Assembly: GCA_037074615.1 (NCBI GenBank)
Contig: CM073518.1
Span: 2,046,001-2,110,000 of the forward strand
DNA from: Leucaena leucocephala
Lineage: Eukaryota > Streptophyta > Magnoliopsida > Fabales > Fabaceae
DNA length: 64,000 nt
Direction of reading: 5' to 3'
Part shown: positions 1-11,730 of the stretch, piece by piece
Numbering within the stretch: the first letter of the stretch is position 1
How the letters are laid out: each line of letters opens with the position of its first letter
Program-made: the position numbers and the translations under genes
Notes under the pieces: model-generated
The model's input: only the letters and a program-made list of their open reading frames with translations
Told to the model about the DNA's origin: nothing
The model's database searches: none

Positions 1-658
1 CAAGAGGATCCCAAGGAATATAACGACGAAGCAACTGCCAATGCATCATCCGAGGCACATAAAAGAGGAGGACAGTACAAGAAGAGAGCCCAAGAACCAG
101 CCATTTAACCAATGCAATCATATGCAATCAAGACCTAAACACGACATATGGCTTCAGTCGTCAGGCTTTTCCCCAGCTGATTGTTGGCCAGAAAATTTTT
201 GCCAAAAGCAGTTTAGAGAAGCAATGTTAAAATAATTGGAGGGTTGAAAAGATAATATGTTCTATACACTCCACTACACTTGTTACATTAAGACCTAAAC
301 ACCATAGCCTGCTAAATTTCATCTCCAAAAGCTGCAATTTTTTTCAACCAAACCTTCTCAATGATAAACTCCTAAACGGAAAAAAAAGAGGAAGAAGAAG
401 CACTAATCCCTCTCCCTCGACCAACACTAATCCCATACTGCGGTGACTGTAGAAGTCCGAAAATACAAATGCTTTAAACCATAAGCCTTAAACCTTTCTT
501 ATATTATGGGAAGATGTGGCAGCAGAGAACTACAACAAAAATACAAATGCCAAAACATTTATAACCCTGAACTCAAAATCAAGGAGGCTTGGCAGTGGTA
601 TTGCGTTTGCGCTAATAAAATGGGGAAAGGAAAATTTCAATAATACTCGAAAACTTAC
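1..658 (-). other. Intron 1 of the MEKK1-like gene, cut by the window edge
   Basis: On the minus strand a GTAAGT donor directly follows the first coding exon. No continuation of the kinase domain could be read leftwards to position 1, so this looks like intron, with the remaining kinase exons outside the window. Short open frames here (for example 41-235 on the plus strand) show no recognisable protein similarity. Confidence 0.6.
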
Positions 659-1587
659 CCAGAAATTCCTTCGTAGACTGACCCAAACGAACCACGTCCC
701 AAAAGCTCGCCCTTTTGCCAGTTCGCAATAATTCGTCTAAATCTTACATTAGGAGATACATTGGTAGACCTTGGACCCGTGGAGGAGCTAGAAGTATCAT
801 CTTCGTTTGACGTAGTAAGTGAACACGATCCCGAAAACTCAGCAACAACATCCGCAAGCCTTGATGCATTATCCTCTTCTAACTTCGGTGTAAACCCATC
901 CGCCTCACGTACTCCTGCTTCTTCTTGTTTCTGCGCTTCTGCTCTCTCGGTTTCTCTCCGTCGTTCTTGGTCATCATCAGAAAAGTTCGGCTCCTCGTAC
1001 TTTTCCAATGACTGTCCTTCACCTTGAGGAGCAAAATCTCTCAGAATATCCCAGGTAGAACACATGTTATCAATAACTGGAAGCCTCATCCCTGGTGGTG
1101 GCCTAATCATCGGCGGACGGAGACCCTTGATACCTCCGCCCCCACTTGTCTCAGCAGGTTCATCCTTAGCTGATTCATTTACATCTCTAATCGTAATCCT
1201 TTCTTCACATTTGTCACCTGATTCACGCACTAATTGATTAACCCCTTTATCTTTCGGCTCCTCCTTCTCCCGACTTTCCAAATCTTTCAACTTCAACCTT
1301 GGAAGAATATCCGAGGACGACCTAATCTTCACAGCCTCCCACGCCGCCGCCGGGATTGCGAAGTCTTCTGGTCCGGATAGCCCCAAACTCCTGCATATAA
1401 GATCAAACTCGCCCTCAACACCCTCGATTCGGAAGCTGGTTCGGTCATAAAACTCCATTGATCGAGTATATAGAGAACCAGAGGAGTCGTCCAGCGACGA
1501 TGAAGATGACACAGCATCGTACTCAAAGTATTTAGCGGCATTACGGCGCTCGAGCTTCGGTTTTCTTGGGATCTTCTTGTGGTCCAT
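659..1587 (-). CDS. MEKK1: MEKK1-type MAP kinase kinase kinase, first coding exon (partial gene)
   Basis: This exon encodes about 309 residues of the N-terminal regulatory region of a MEKK1-family MAPKKK, which in Arabidopsis acts upstream of MKK1/MKK2 and MPK4 in immune and stress signalling. Seen here: a basic N-terminus with LERRNAAKYFEYDA, Ser runs, SLEFY/TSFRI-like and GEFDLICRSLGLSGPEDFAI motifs typical of the family, an acidic stretch rich in Glu/Arg, then the kinase start NWQKGELLGRG and the glycine loop GRGSFGSVYEG at the exon end. The ATG at 1587 is chosen because MDHKKIPRK starts like family members; an in-frame ATG at 1644 would add 19 residues but lies across a plausible leader-intron acceptor. 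The catalytic lysine, the HRD and DFG motifs and the C-terminus are outside the window, so activity cannot be judged. Confidence 0.88.
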
Positions 1588-2049
1588 GCCCTGAGCTTGC
1601 TTTCTAAGACCTAAAAAAAGAGGTAGGTGATGCATAGAGAACAAAATCCATCTAAAATTATATCCAGACTTTTATCAGAATTCACTGTCAAATTTCACAA
1701 GGTGCTTGATAGCTATTGTACTGAACCTTATGCTTTCTTCTTTTGAGATGTTTAAAGAAACCGGAAGCAGCGTATGCTTCGCCGTTGAGGATTGACGATG
1801 TGGTTGTGGCGGGAGAGGGGAAAACTGAGCTGACCACCACCAGGGATTATTCGAAATGAAGGTTGAAAAGACAACAGCGTGCTGAAGACTGTCTGGTAAA
1901 CGCCGTTGCAAAAGAGACCGAGAACGCGGTAACCCGTCCCGAGCGGGACCCTAAACTGATGACTCGGAATGCTTAGGTGGAATTTTTCATTTCTATTTAG
2001 CCCTGAATTTGAACGCGATTGCTTTCTTTTTCTTCATTTCATATCTTGT
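1588..2049 (-). promoter_or_regulatory. Leader and promoter region of the MEKK1-like gene
   Basis: Upstream of the start codon on the minus strand, a T-run ending in TAG (1611-1613) lies 23 nt before the ATG. It resembles a 3' splice acceptor, so a 5'-UTR intron is likely. The open frame at 1675-1911 has no recognisable similarity and is probably leader sequence. I did not find a convincing TATA box. Confidence 0.35.
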
Positions 2050-2600
2050 GGGTGTGTTTAGATAAATTTTTAAAAATTAATTTATAAAAAAAATTAGATA
2101 GTTTATAGAAAATAATTTTTAAAAAAGAGTTTATAAAAAAATAATTTTAAATAAATAAATATTTAAATAATTATTTTTAAAATAATTTTTTACATTAGTA
2201 AATTATTAAAAAATAATAATTTTATTAAAAAGATGATTGAGGATGGAAAAAAGAGAGAGGAAAGAAAGTAAAGAATAGAGGGTAGAGAGGAAAGAAGGTA
2301 TAAAAGAAAGAGAAAATATGATAAATAAGAGAGAAGAGATATGGTAGAGAAGATAGAAGATAAATGATAAAGAAGAGAAATGAGAGATAGTGTAAAAAAA
2401 TAAGGATAAAAAAATAATTAGATAATCCATAAACTCTTTTACTGTTGTAAAAGTTAGTTCCAGTAGCTTATTTAAAACTATAATTTAACCTAAAAATATT
2501 TATAAATAAATATAATTATTTGTTTTAAAATTTTACTATACTAAAATTTTACCTATAAGAGTTTCTATAGCTCTAGTTTTACGTCAAACTAAACATGCCC
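2050..2600. mobile_element. Tourist-like MITE, copy 1
   Basis: A 551-bp non-coding element has terminal inverted repeats GGGTGTGTTTAG (left) and the reverse complement of GGGCATGTTTAG (right). The interior is AT-rich with a purine-only GAGAGAGGAAAG-type tract around 2240-2380 and TTTATAAAAAA motifs near both ends. Layout and length match the elements at 47923-48478 and 58257-58821. The flanking TAA duplication is not recognisable here, so this is probably an older copy. Confidence 0.7.
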
Positions 2601-4003
2601 ATAATATAATTTGTTACTATGTTTACTAGTTCACTCGCTATGTTAGTTCTGTGCCCTGGGTGAGATATAAAAAATAAACAAAATTATTCGTACCGATCAA
2701 CAGCACGCTTTTTTTTTTTTTTTTGCCATAACAACGACCCGTTTTAATACAATGTTTATATTTTATATCAATGATTAATATACATAATGATTATGTTTGG
2801 CTATATTTATAATCATTATGAATAGCACCTTAATTCGTTGAGAGAATTAGTCAAAACTAAAAATCATGTATGATTTTCTAGATCTAGTTGTTTTATTAAA
2901 AAAAATTATAGAAATATGGATTGTATAAAAATGTTGCTGCATGTCACGATGTGATAAGTAATACTCCTAAATTCAATGTACGGACAGGTAACTATGAATT
3001 TATCTGAATTTGTGGGAGTTTCATATACATTTAGTTTGCATGTTTAATTGAACCGAAGTTGATAATTTGCTTCCCCGTTGTTCCTCACTGTTTAAATGAA
3101 GTGTTTATGATCGTTTACTACTTTTATATTTCTATAAAATGGTCATATTCGTACGAAATGTTTAAAGGGATCAAATGCATGAGCTTTCTATGGCTCATTC
3201 AAATAACCTTTGAATAAATAAATTAATCAACTGACTGGTAAAATGGGTTGGGTTTACTAACCCGTTAAAGATGACGGGTTAGATTGTTAAAATATTAAAC
3301 TGTTTTGGTGCGAGTAGTCGGAATTGAGTTAACGGGTTAGCCAATTTTTTTATTTTATTTTTATAATTTCTACTTTGTTTCTTTCTTCAGACTTCATTTC
3401 AATGTTCAGACCTTCAGTGTTTAGTCTGTCTCGCCCTCGCATCACGATAGCCCTCAGTGTTAATTTCCTCTATATAGTTCTCCACTCTTCAGCTTGACGG
3501 TGACCACGGGACTAGAAGCCTCGTGAAACAGCTTCACTAGTATTCCCAAGCTTTTCACAAGTCTGCACAAAATCCTGACTAACCTCAGTGTTAGTGCATC
3601 ATATTTTCATGCAAATAATGTAGCTCTAAACCAGGATTCGTGCTTGAATAGATCTTCCAGATTGCTTTCTTTCATTGCTATCAGTAAGGAACTCTAGTTT
3701 GAATGGAAGATGGATAATGCTCACAGTGAACGCGTGAGATGCCAAAATGGAGAATCTGGTAGGCAGCCGAACACTCAATGCGACGGTAGAATAGGGAGTG
3801 GTGACGGTAGAGGCGAATGCAAGGCGAGAGCGGAAGTGCCAGAGAGGAGAACACGCCGGTAGAGCACAGAGGCGAAGAATGAGGTGTAATGGCGTCTGGA
3901 AGTGACGTAGAGGCAGGGGAACCAGTGATGGGAAAAAAATCGACGGACTCGTGTTGGCAGAATATCAACCCACCTAAATGCATAATTGACTCACCTTTAA
4001 CAC
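2601..4003. other. Gene-free AT-rich spacer
   Basis: I see no coding exon with recognisable similarity. A small hairpin, AACCCG and CGGGTT arms around a short loop, lies near 3258-3281. The 110-aa open frame at 3681-4013 (minus) has no recognisable motif and runs into the SINE target site. Confidence 0.4.
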
Positions 4004-4219
4004 AACTAGTCACAGGCTACCAACGGAATTAGTCCGAGTGATAAGTGACTCAGTATCGCTTAAACAAAATTTTGAATTTGAGCTTTGGCGTACGTAAAAA
4101 ATTTCCGTTAAGAGACTCACCCACTATAGGTAGGTGCGCGACGTAAGTCGGATCCGGATGTAGTCGGGGTAAAACTCTAGTAAACCGGATAGACAACTAA
4201 AAAAAAACTAGTCACAAGC
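4004..4219 (+). mobile_element. tRNA-derived SINE with target-site duplication
   Basis: The direct repeat AACTAGTCACA (4004-4014 and 4206-4216; the match extends to 14 bp with one mismatch) brackets a 188-bp body at 4018-4205. The body starts with TACCAACGGAATTAG, carries a box-A-like TTAGTCCGAGTG and, about 40 bp on, a degenerate box-B-like TTGAATTTGAGCTT, and ends in an A-run. A second, inverted copy of the same family lies at 11540-11721. SINEs of this kind are transcribed by RNA polymerase III and moved by LINE enzymes; this copy is a plain insertion in spacer DNA. Confidence 0.8.
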
Positions 4220-4931
4220 CATCTCGTATTTAGCGAGTTGACCCATATTATCACCTATAATCAGTACCGTGGAAAGATAGAGCACATAAACCAGCATTAG
4301 CCTTTATAAAAAAAAACAGCATTAGCCAAGTATTTCGAGTTAATACAATGTTCACGGGTCAGGGGCATCAAATAACCGTTTTCCAACCCGCGCACCCGCG
4401 TTGTTTTTATTTGAAGGAAAATTTGCAGTATTTCTTTACGTCTCTTTTGAATTCTATTGGTATCATATTGACAAAAATAAATTGAGTTAAATCGTCGTCT
4501 TATTTGTGTGTGTTTTTTAATGCGCTCGCAGACCATTGATAAAATTTTTATATATGCTATAAACGATAGATTATAGTTAAGAGAATGAAATATATTCATT
4601 ACAGATAAAGTGAAATATGTTGCCACAAAAACCAAATAAACAAAAATGTTATAAATTAAAGCGATCGTTTTTGCCATAATCTCTCCCAAATGTCCTATTG
4701 ATCATACAACAAAGGAAATAAATTTACTTTAAAAATACAAAATCCTTCCCCAGAGATTTCCCCTTCTTTCTAATTTTACATAAAAAAAACAAGAATCATG
4801 TTTTCAAAAAGCGTAAAAGTAAAACAAAAAACGCATAATACTTGTTATTTACCTGCTTGCATTTGATTTTTGCCCAACTGTATGTATTGGATATTTAATA
4901 ATTTATTAATATATCACATGGTTCATGATGC
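4220..4931. other. Gene-free spacer
   Basis: AT-rich sequence with no recognisable gene. The 130-aa minus-strand open frame at 4297-4689 is Ile/Phe/Lys-rich, as expected from AT-rich DNA, and resembles no family I know. Confidence 0.4.
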
Positions 4932-5640
4932 GGTCTGTTTGAATATGCTTTTAAAAAATAATCTATAAAAAAAAGAGTTTTTAGAAATTTTTTGAAAAAG
5001 GGTATTTGGAGAAAATTTTATAAAAAAAAATAATTTTGAATAAATAAGTGTTTAGATGGTTACTGTCAGAAATACTTTTATGATTGATAAATCACTATAA
5101 AAAATATGAGATAAATAAATAATTATAGTTCACTATATCATCTACTGTTCATTCATCTTCTTTTTCGTTAAACATTAGCGCCTAGAGAAGATGAAGACGG
5201 AAACTTCTTCTGCCAGCGTACCATCATCCCATCGATGTTGCTTCCACCTACTAATGTTGCTCTAGTCGTAAGATCTAACGGAGATTATGAGAAGAAGCAG
5301 ACTCAAAAAGAGTGAGAGGAGATAAGAAAGAGGATTGGTAGAGCGAAGAGGAGGAGAGAGGAGGATGGGCTACCATCAATGATTCCTCTATAAGTTATCG
5401 ACGGCGAGAGAAGATGGGTGTCGGCAAAGAGAAGAGAGTGTGAAAATAAATAAAAGTAAAATAATTATTAGACAATCTATGAAGCTTATTACTATTCTAG
5501 ATATTCTTCTTACGAGTTTATTTTTAACTGTGGTTTTAAAAAACTATAATTTGATTTATAATTTTTTTAGAAAAATATAACTATTTATTTAAAAAAATTA
5601 AAATTAATGTTTAAGCTATTTTTTTTTTAAAAAAATTAAG
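4932..5640. mobile_element. Degenerate MITE related to the Tourist-like family, copy 2
   Basis: The left end GGTCTGTTTGAATATGC and the adjoining TTTTAAAAAATAATCTATAAAAAA segment match the left end of copy 1. The 3' portion (about 5455-5610: AATTATTAGACAATC, ACTATAATTTGATTTATAA, AAATATAACTATTTATTT) matches its right end. The outer right terminus is not recognisable. The centre (about 5150-5440) is richer in GC than in the other copies and contains CTTCTTCTGCC-like and GAGAAGAAGC-like sequence. Confidence 0.5.
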
Positions 5641-7276
5641 ATATTAATACAAATTAGATATTTTCATCAACGTGGTTGATGTGCTGGCCTGCAGCTTATC
5701 CCCATCGACCATTGACAATCGGTGTGGTCAAGGAGAATTTGTAGACCGTATATCCACAATTTAGGGCCTGGTCAAGACAATGAAAACTAGGGCTCGGTTT
5801 AATGAACCCCGTTCGTTATGCTCGATGAGAATTATAGACCATATATAGGGCTCTGTACCAAAAACAAAATCATATGATCAACAAAATAAAAATTAGGGCT
5901 TCTGATAAAAAGAGGACAAAAAAACAAAATGGAAAACCTAAAGGGTCGAAGAAGGTCCGGGTGGAGTCGTGAAAGGCAAGGCTATAACCGAGGAACGCAA
6001 AAAAGGCAGAAAAATAAATAAAAATATATTGGAAAGAAGGATTTAAGATTTGTTAGAAGGAGAGGCTGTTCTTCGTACTTTTGATACTGAGTATCCGAAA
6101 CTAACAGAAATTATACCTTCTCTAGCGTTCTCTCTCTCTCACTCACCCCACACATCGCACTCTTTCGTAACAAAACCCTATTTTCCTCTCCGATTACGAT
6201 AACCCCATTCCTCTCCTCCATAATCATACTTGTTTTATTTTTCTCTCTAATTCTGTCGCTGAAAACGCATCCCTTTCAATCAGCAATTCGCTTTGGCGGT
6301 TTTTGATAACGGTTACGTTTTCTATCATCCATCATCAATCTCTGCGTGTTGGGTTAGTTCCTTGTTCCTTTATTTCCTTCTCTTCCTCTTTTACCTAACA
6401 CTCTCGCTTTCTATTTTTTATAGAATTTTCCCTATTTCCCCCATACTCTGTAACCCTAGTTTCTGGATGTTTTCCATACTCATCAACAATGACCATGCAT
6501 ATGTTCTAGGTTTTCGATTATAGATTTTTTGTTTCTGCGTTAGACTCTAAACTTTTCGTCTCTACTAGGGCTTTTTGGCGTCTTAAAATACGTAGGTGCT
6601 CTGGCTTGGTTATCAATATTTAGACTCTTCGGCTGATGTGTGGACTCCCAATTGTTTATTCTCTCTTAGCTGGAGGAATGAGGCATCTCTGAGTATCTTA
6701 CAGCCGTCTGCAAATCCATCTTTATTTGAAGATGGAGGCGTAGAGAAGCTTTTTCTTCCAACATTGCCTTTTATTATACTCTCCTATGTCTGGGCATGCG
6801 TACGAGGATATGTTCTCTGCTTGACTGGAGAATTTGTTGAAGGATTCATTGACTTCTTCATACATACATTAGTATATTTATTTGGCGGTTGCTGTCTTAA
6901 ATCTGTGATAACTTTGATGAGCAGTTGGTTGTTTGGTTGGGAAGATTGTAGATTTTGTGTGGAAGCCTAACAAATCTTGCCTGATTATTCTTCTGGAGCG
7001 GTGCTTCCCTGAAGTCAAGCTTCTGCTAATCAACTACTGGTGGATACTGATTTGTCTATTAATCCATTTTCAGAGCGGTAGTTCTGTTGTTTCCATTTGG
7101 CATAGTCTGGTTAAACAGATTGTTCTTGACTGGTTTTGGCATATAGGAGAAAGATGAAGGGTTAGGATTAGAACCAATAGTTCCTTGAAGGAGTATAATA
7201 TTTGCTCAAGTGGTAGCGGTGTTGAAGAAGGTGCATGTGCTTTTTGTGTTAGTTCTGATCATGTTCACTGTTCGTT
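5641..7276 (+). promoter_or_regulatory. Promoter and probable intron-containing leader of the Ser-rich protein gene
   Basis: A pyrimidine-rich block (CTCTCTCTCTCACTCACCCC near 6122-6147) followed by C/T-rich sequence looks like the start of a plant 5' leader. More than 1 kb separates it from the ATG at 7277, so one or more leader introns are likely, but I could not fix their borders. The open frames at 6293-6523, 6596-6970 and 6933-7157 have no recognisable similarity. Confidence 0.4.
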
Positions 7277-10200
7277 ATGGAACGAAGTGAACCTGCATTA
7301 ATTCCAGAATGGTTGAGAAGTGCTGGAAGTGTCACTGGGGCTGGCAGTTCAGCCCACCATTCTGCATCTTCCTCTGCTCAATCAGGTATTTTATTATTAA
7401 TTCTTTATTTACTTTATGTCATTTAATTTTCTACTTAGGTTTTTTGTAAGATATTCCTTCAAATGAATCAATATACACGCCAAATTTAGTTGTTTGGGAT
7501 TCATACTAGCTGCATTATCACTATAAGAAAGTCTTAACAGAATAATCACTGTCGTTTAGATGCTTCATCTGCTGCTCAACACACAAGGAATAGATCTTCT
7601 AAGAGTATTGGTGATTTAGATAGCCCACGTTCTGCGTTTCTTGAACGGTCATCTTCATCAAATTCTCGGAGGAGTTCCATCAATGGTTCTACAAAGCATG
7701 CGTACAGTAATTTCAACAGAAATCACCGTGACAGGGAGAAAGAGAGACTGAATTTTGGAGATCACTGGGATCGTGACTCTTCTGATCCTCTGATTAACCT
7801 CTTTTCTGGAAGAGTAGAGAGGGACACCTTGCAGCGTTCTCATTCAATGGTTTCCAGGAAACAGAGTGAGCTTTTTCCTAGAAGAGTTGCAGTTGATACA
7901 AAAACTGTGCGCAACAGTAACCATAGTAATGGCGATGGCTTACTTTCTGGGGCTAGTATTGGCAGTAGCATTCAAAAAGCTGTGTTCGATAAGGATTTTC
8001 CCACACTTGGATCTGAAGAGAAGCAGGGGATATCTGAAATAGGACGAGTTTCATCTCCTGGCTTGGCTGCTACATCAAGTCAAAGTCTACCTGTTGGTAG
8101 TTCAGCTTTAATTGGTGGGGAGGGATGGACATCTGCACTAGCAGAGGTACCTACAATAATTGGAAGCAATAGCACTGGATCTCTAACAATGCAACAACCC
8201 GCTTCTACAACTTCTGGGCCTGCAGCTCTGAGTACAACAGCTGGTCTTAATATGGCTGAAGCATTGGCTCAGACTCCATCCCGTGCTCGTTCTACTCCCC
8301 AGGTAGACCTGGGTAACTAACCCATTTTTCTGTTATTACTACGATTGAACTACATACGTGATCAGTTAACAGCATCTTGATTTATTTTAGGTGTCAGTCA
8401 AAACTCAGAGGCTTGAGGAACTGGCCATTAAGCAGTCAAGACAGTTAATTCCAGTAACACCGTCAATGCCCAAAGCTTCGGTAAGGAGATTGATTTTTAA
8501 ATATTATTTTATTGGACACATGGCCGTTTTGTCACTTCTGTTTGTAGATTTATCACGTAATTTGGCTTTTAATAATACTTCTATATTCCAAATCTCCATA
8601 TTTTTTTGGTTTTTTCTATGAAGCAAATAACAACGTTATTTTTGGCTATCAAGGAATTACATATACACAATAAGGTGATGTGGTTTATGGCTAACAACGT
8701 TGGTTTCTTTGTTGGGAGAACTATGAACTAATATGGCTTTATATTAGAGCAAATAAATGTAATTTTTGACATGTTGCTTGGCTTTTTCTAACTTGAACAT
8801 ATTTAGCCTGTATTTTTGACATTACATGTTCAATTTATATTTGGAAAGAAAATATTCGCCTTTTTTATTTGATTTTTTCTTCTTAGACAGGTTACAAGCT
8901 ATTTATTTTTTATTTATTCTCATAATAGAATAGCCATATGTCGAGGTGTTCTAGAGATCCCTCATTTTGTTAAGTTGTACTATAATGATATCATTCTTAT
9001 CTCTTTCTTTATAATGCTATAGTATTTGTATTCTGTCTTCCACGTAGTGGGAACAGTGACTCATTGCGATTTTAGTTCTTAATTACGAATCAAGTTTGTT
9101 ATGTATTGATTGATTTGCCTTTATATTTTTTTGGGTAAAAGGATTGTATTAGTCAGCTAAATTCATGTGGTGAAGCATATTGTGAGTAGAGGTCGCATTT
9201 GATTGCCGTTGCATCTTTCTCTCTCTTTTTGGCTATACTCTTGGGAATTGATTCTGTTAGATTACTGAGAATCATAATCTGCCATGAGTGGATTTTCTTT
9301 TTGTGAATGAAAAATTATCTTTAGAAGTTTGGCAACAATTCTAGTTTCTGCACTTGAACACTTGGTAATTTAGTGACACTTTCCCTCAGGTTCTTACTTC
9401 TGAGAAATTAAAGCCCAAAACAGCCGTCAGAACTCCTGAGCTGAATGTTGCTGGCAAGAGTGGGCCACAGCAACCCTCCTTAGTACACATTTCTAATCTA
9501 TCCATTCGTGGTGGAAATGCTAAGTCAGATGCTCCTAAGACATCTGGGAAATTTACTGATCTTAAATCAGTGGTGTGGGAAAATGGTCATTCCCCCACTT
9601 CTAAGGATGTTTCATCTCCAACAAGTTTTTCTAACATCAGATCTGGAAACAATCTTGTGGCTGCTTCTGCACCCTTGAGGAACGCCAATAATCTGAAATC
9701 TTCCACAGAGCGGAAGCCAGCATCAGTGGAGCCAAAATTGGGTTCCGCTATTGATAAGAAGCCTTCCTTGTCTCAAGTGCAGAGTCGCAATGATTTTTTC
9801 AATCTCATTAAGAAGAAAACTCTGATGAACTCCTCTACTGGTAATACTGATTCTGCTCCCCTGGATTCGTCTCCCACAATGGAGAAATCTGCTGAATTAG
9901 CCGGGAATGTAGTTAGTCCTCCTTCATGTCATCAAGCTCTTGGAAATGTTGCTGGAGTGACTGTTAACGGTGATGCCCATGAAGAGGCTCGCAGATTTCC
10001 TGATAGAGAAGAGAAAGATTCAGTCCAGAGTGATACTGTGTATCCTGATGAGGAAGAGGCTGCATTCCTTCGTTCTCTTGGGTGGGAGGAAAATTCTGGT
10101 GAGGATGAAGGCCTTACAGAAGAGGAGATCAATGCCTTCTATCAGGAGGTGAGCAACACCCTCCTTTAGTTTTTCTGTTGTTTGGGATCATTATTTATTT

Positions 10201-10450
10201 GCCTTTTATCATGCTTTTCTTTTGCCAAGGAAAGGTCTCTAGAAATTTGTTGCAGTGATCAACAGAATCAGATTTGCTTATTCTTTGTTGACTTTCTGTT
10301 TTCCAGTTCATGAAGTTGGGGCCTGCTGCCACATTCAAGCTATGCCAGGGCATGCAGCCAAAGCTGTCCAAGTTGTTCGAACCTTATGCAACTGACTTGT
10401 GTGTAGCATCAGCTGAATCAAGCTCTTCTGATTCTGGATCCGATGCTTGA
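7277..10450 (+). CDS. Ser-rich plant protein of unknown function (At4g08510/At1g36990-like)
   Basis: Five exons join in frame: 7277-7385, 7560-8302, 8391-8480, 9390-10148 and 10307-10450, all with GT-AG borders, giving 614 residues. The protein starts MERSEPALIPEWLRSAG, followed by long Ser/Arg-rich low-complexity sequence (SSNSRRSSINGSTKH, SMVSRKQSELFPRRVAVD), a FPTLGSEE motif, an EALAQTP segment, RLEELAIKQSRQLIPVTPSMPK (exon 3), and an acidic C-terminal part EEEAAFLRSLGWEE...LTEEEINAFYQE, ending in a Ser/Asp tail. No enzyme or membrane domain is visible; it looks intrinsically disordered and probably nuclear (inference). From memory it belongs to a conserved plant family next to MEKK1 in Arabidopsis, matching the neighbour here. 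Exon structure is secure; function is unknown. Confidence 0.85.
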
Positions 10451-11530
10451 TGTAGTTTGATCATGGATAATTGATCTAAAATTCAATTTTTGGTGGCAGA
10501 TGGCTAATTACGTTCTTCACTTTTTGCTTTGAAAGAAGGCTGATGATGTGGGTTGATGGAAGAGGGTGGGTTTTGAAACCTGCATTTTGCAAATATGGGC
10601 AATAAGTTACAGGTGCCTCAATCCTGCCTGCGTAACGCTTTTATCTTTTTCAGTTAAAACTTATAGGTTGGTTGGCTAGGCATAGCGTAGGGGCTATTTT
10701 GTCTGCTTTGAAGGCGCTTGGCAATTGCATCTTTTGGGGTATTTTGATATTTTCTTTTCTTTCAAGAGGGTTTGATTTTACATGATAAATTTTACGATGT
10801 TTTTGGTCAATTTTACGGGAAAAAAGGAATTGAAGTTTACTTTTAATCTTAGATCATGTTGATATGATATTTGCCCTATTTTAAGCCCTTATATCCCTTG
10901 TACATTTTTGTTAATAGTTTTAGAAAATGGTCAAAAATCACATGAATGAAAATAAAAACTACCTAAAGTTCAAACCCTCTTCATGTATTTTTTTTTCCAA
11001 AAGTAAAGGGATACGGAAGAAATCCCTTTGTCAACGTTAACCTTTATTTTTTTGGACCAGCATCAACGTCATCCAACATATTACTTTTTTTTTTTTATAA
11101 TAAATAATGAGCCAGCTGGAATTCAACTCTTTGGGCATTAAGTGCTAAGTGGACCCAATGCGTTCATCGGGTTGGGCACTGGGTTGGGATAAAACCTGGC
11201 GACGCAGACCTCTAGAGGAGTGCTCACCCTGGCCCAATGGCTCAGCGGACTTGGTGTACCCAGCCACACTAGGCCGAATCAAACATCATGCCACAGCCAC
11301 CATATAAATTTTTGCTTTATAGTATTATTTTTCTTTATATATTTTCCGCAGGAAATTAATTTTATGGTTATAAAGGTATCTTTTAATATTAAAATCTTTT
11401 AATTTATTTTTTAATTTAAAATTATCAATAAAAATAAATTTAACTGCTTGATCTAATGTAATGAGAAAACGTATGCTATTTATAATTTTACAAAATGATT
11501 TTATTCTGACATTATTTTTTTAAAGATATG
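10451..11530. other. 3' region and gene-free spacer
   Basis: Downstream untranslated sequence of the Ser-rich gene grades into AT-rich spacer. A less AT-rich patch at about 11100-11310 (with GGGTTGGGCACTGGGTTGGG) looks unlike its surroundings and may be a repeat fragment, but no element border is visible. Confidence 0.35.
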
Positions 11531-11730
11531 TTTTAGATGAATGTAATTATTTTCTTTTTCAAAGTTTTACCTGACTATATTCGGATTCGACTCGCGTCGC
11601 GCGCTTGGCTATAGTAAATGAGTCTCCTAACAGAAATTTTCTGTATACGCCAAGACTCGAATTCAAAACTTCGTTTAAACGATACCGATACGTTTATCAC
11701 TCAGATTAACTACCGTTGGTATTTTAAATG
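11531..11730 (-). mobile_element. SINE of the same family as 4018-4205, inverted
   Basis: Read on the minus strand, 11721 down to about 11540 starts TACCAACGG, has the same order of blocks as the 4-kb copy (GAGTGATAA, TTTAAACGAAGTTTTGAA, TTCGAGTCTTGGCGTA, GAGACTCAT, GCGCGACGCGAGTCG) and ends in an A-rich tail. An imperfect direct repeat, TTTTAGATG at 11531-11539 and TTTTAAATG at 11722-11730, is a likely old target-site duplication. The short plus-strand open frame here (11618-11857) is not a gene. Confidence 0.72.

Noticed and set aside
3681..4013. 110-aa minus-strand open frame
   Set aside because: No recognisable motif, no splice context, and its 5' end overlaps the SINE target site; probably chance.
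4297..4689. 130-aa minus-strand open frame
   Set aside because: Composition is what AT-rich DNA gives by chance; hydrophobic stretches alone do not support a gene.
6293..7157. Three overlapping frames upstream of the Ser-rich gene
   Set aside because: They lie in the probable leader/leader-intron region and show no similarity; Phe/Leu-rich content reflects T-rich sequence.
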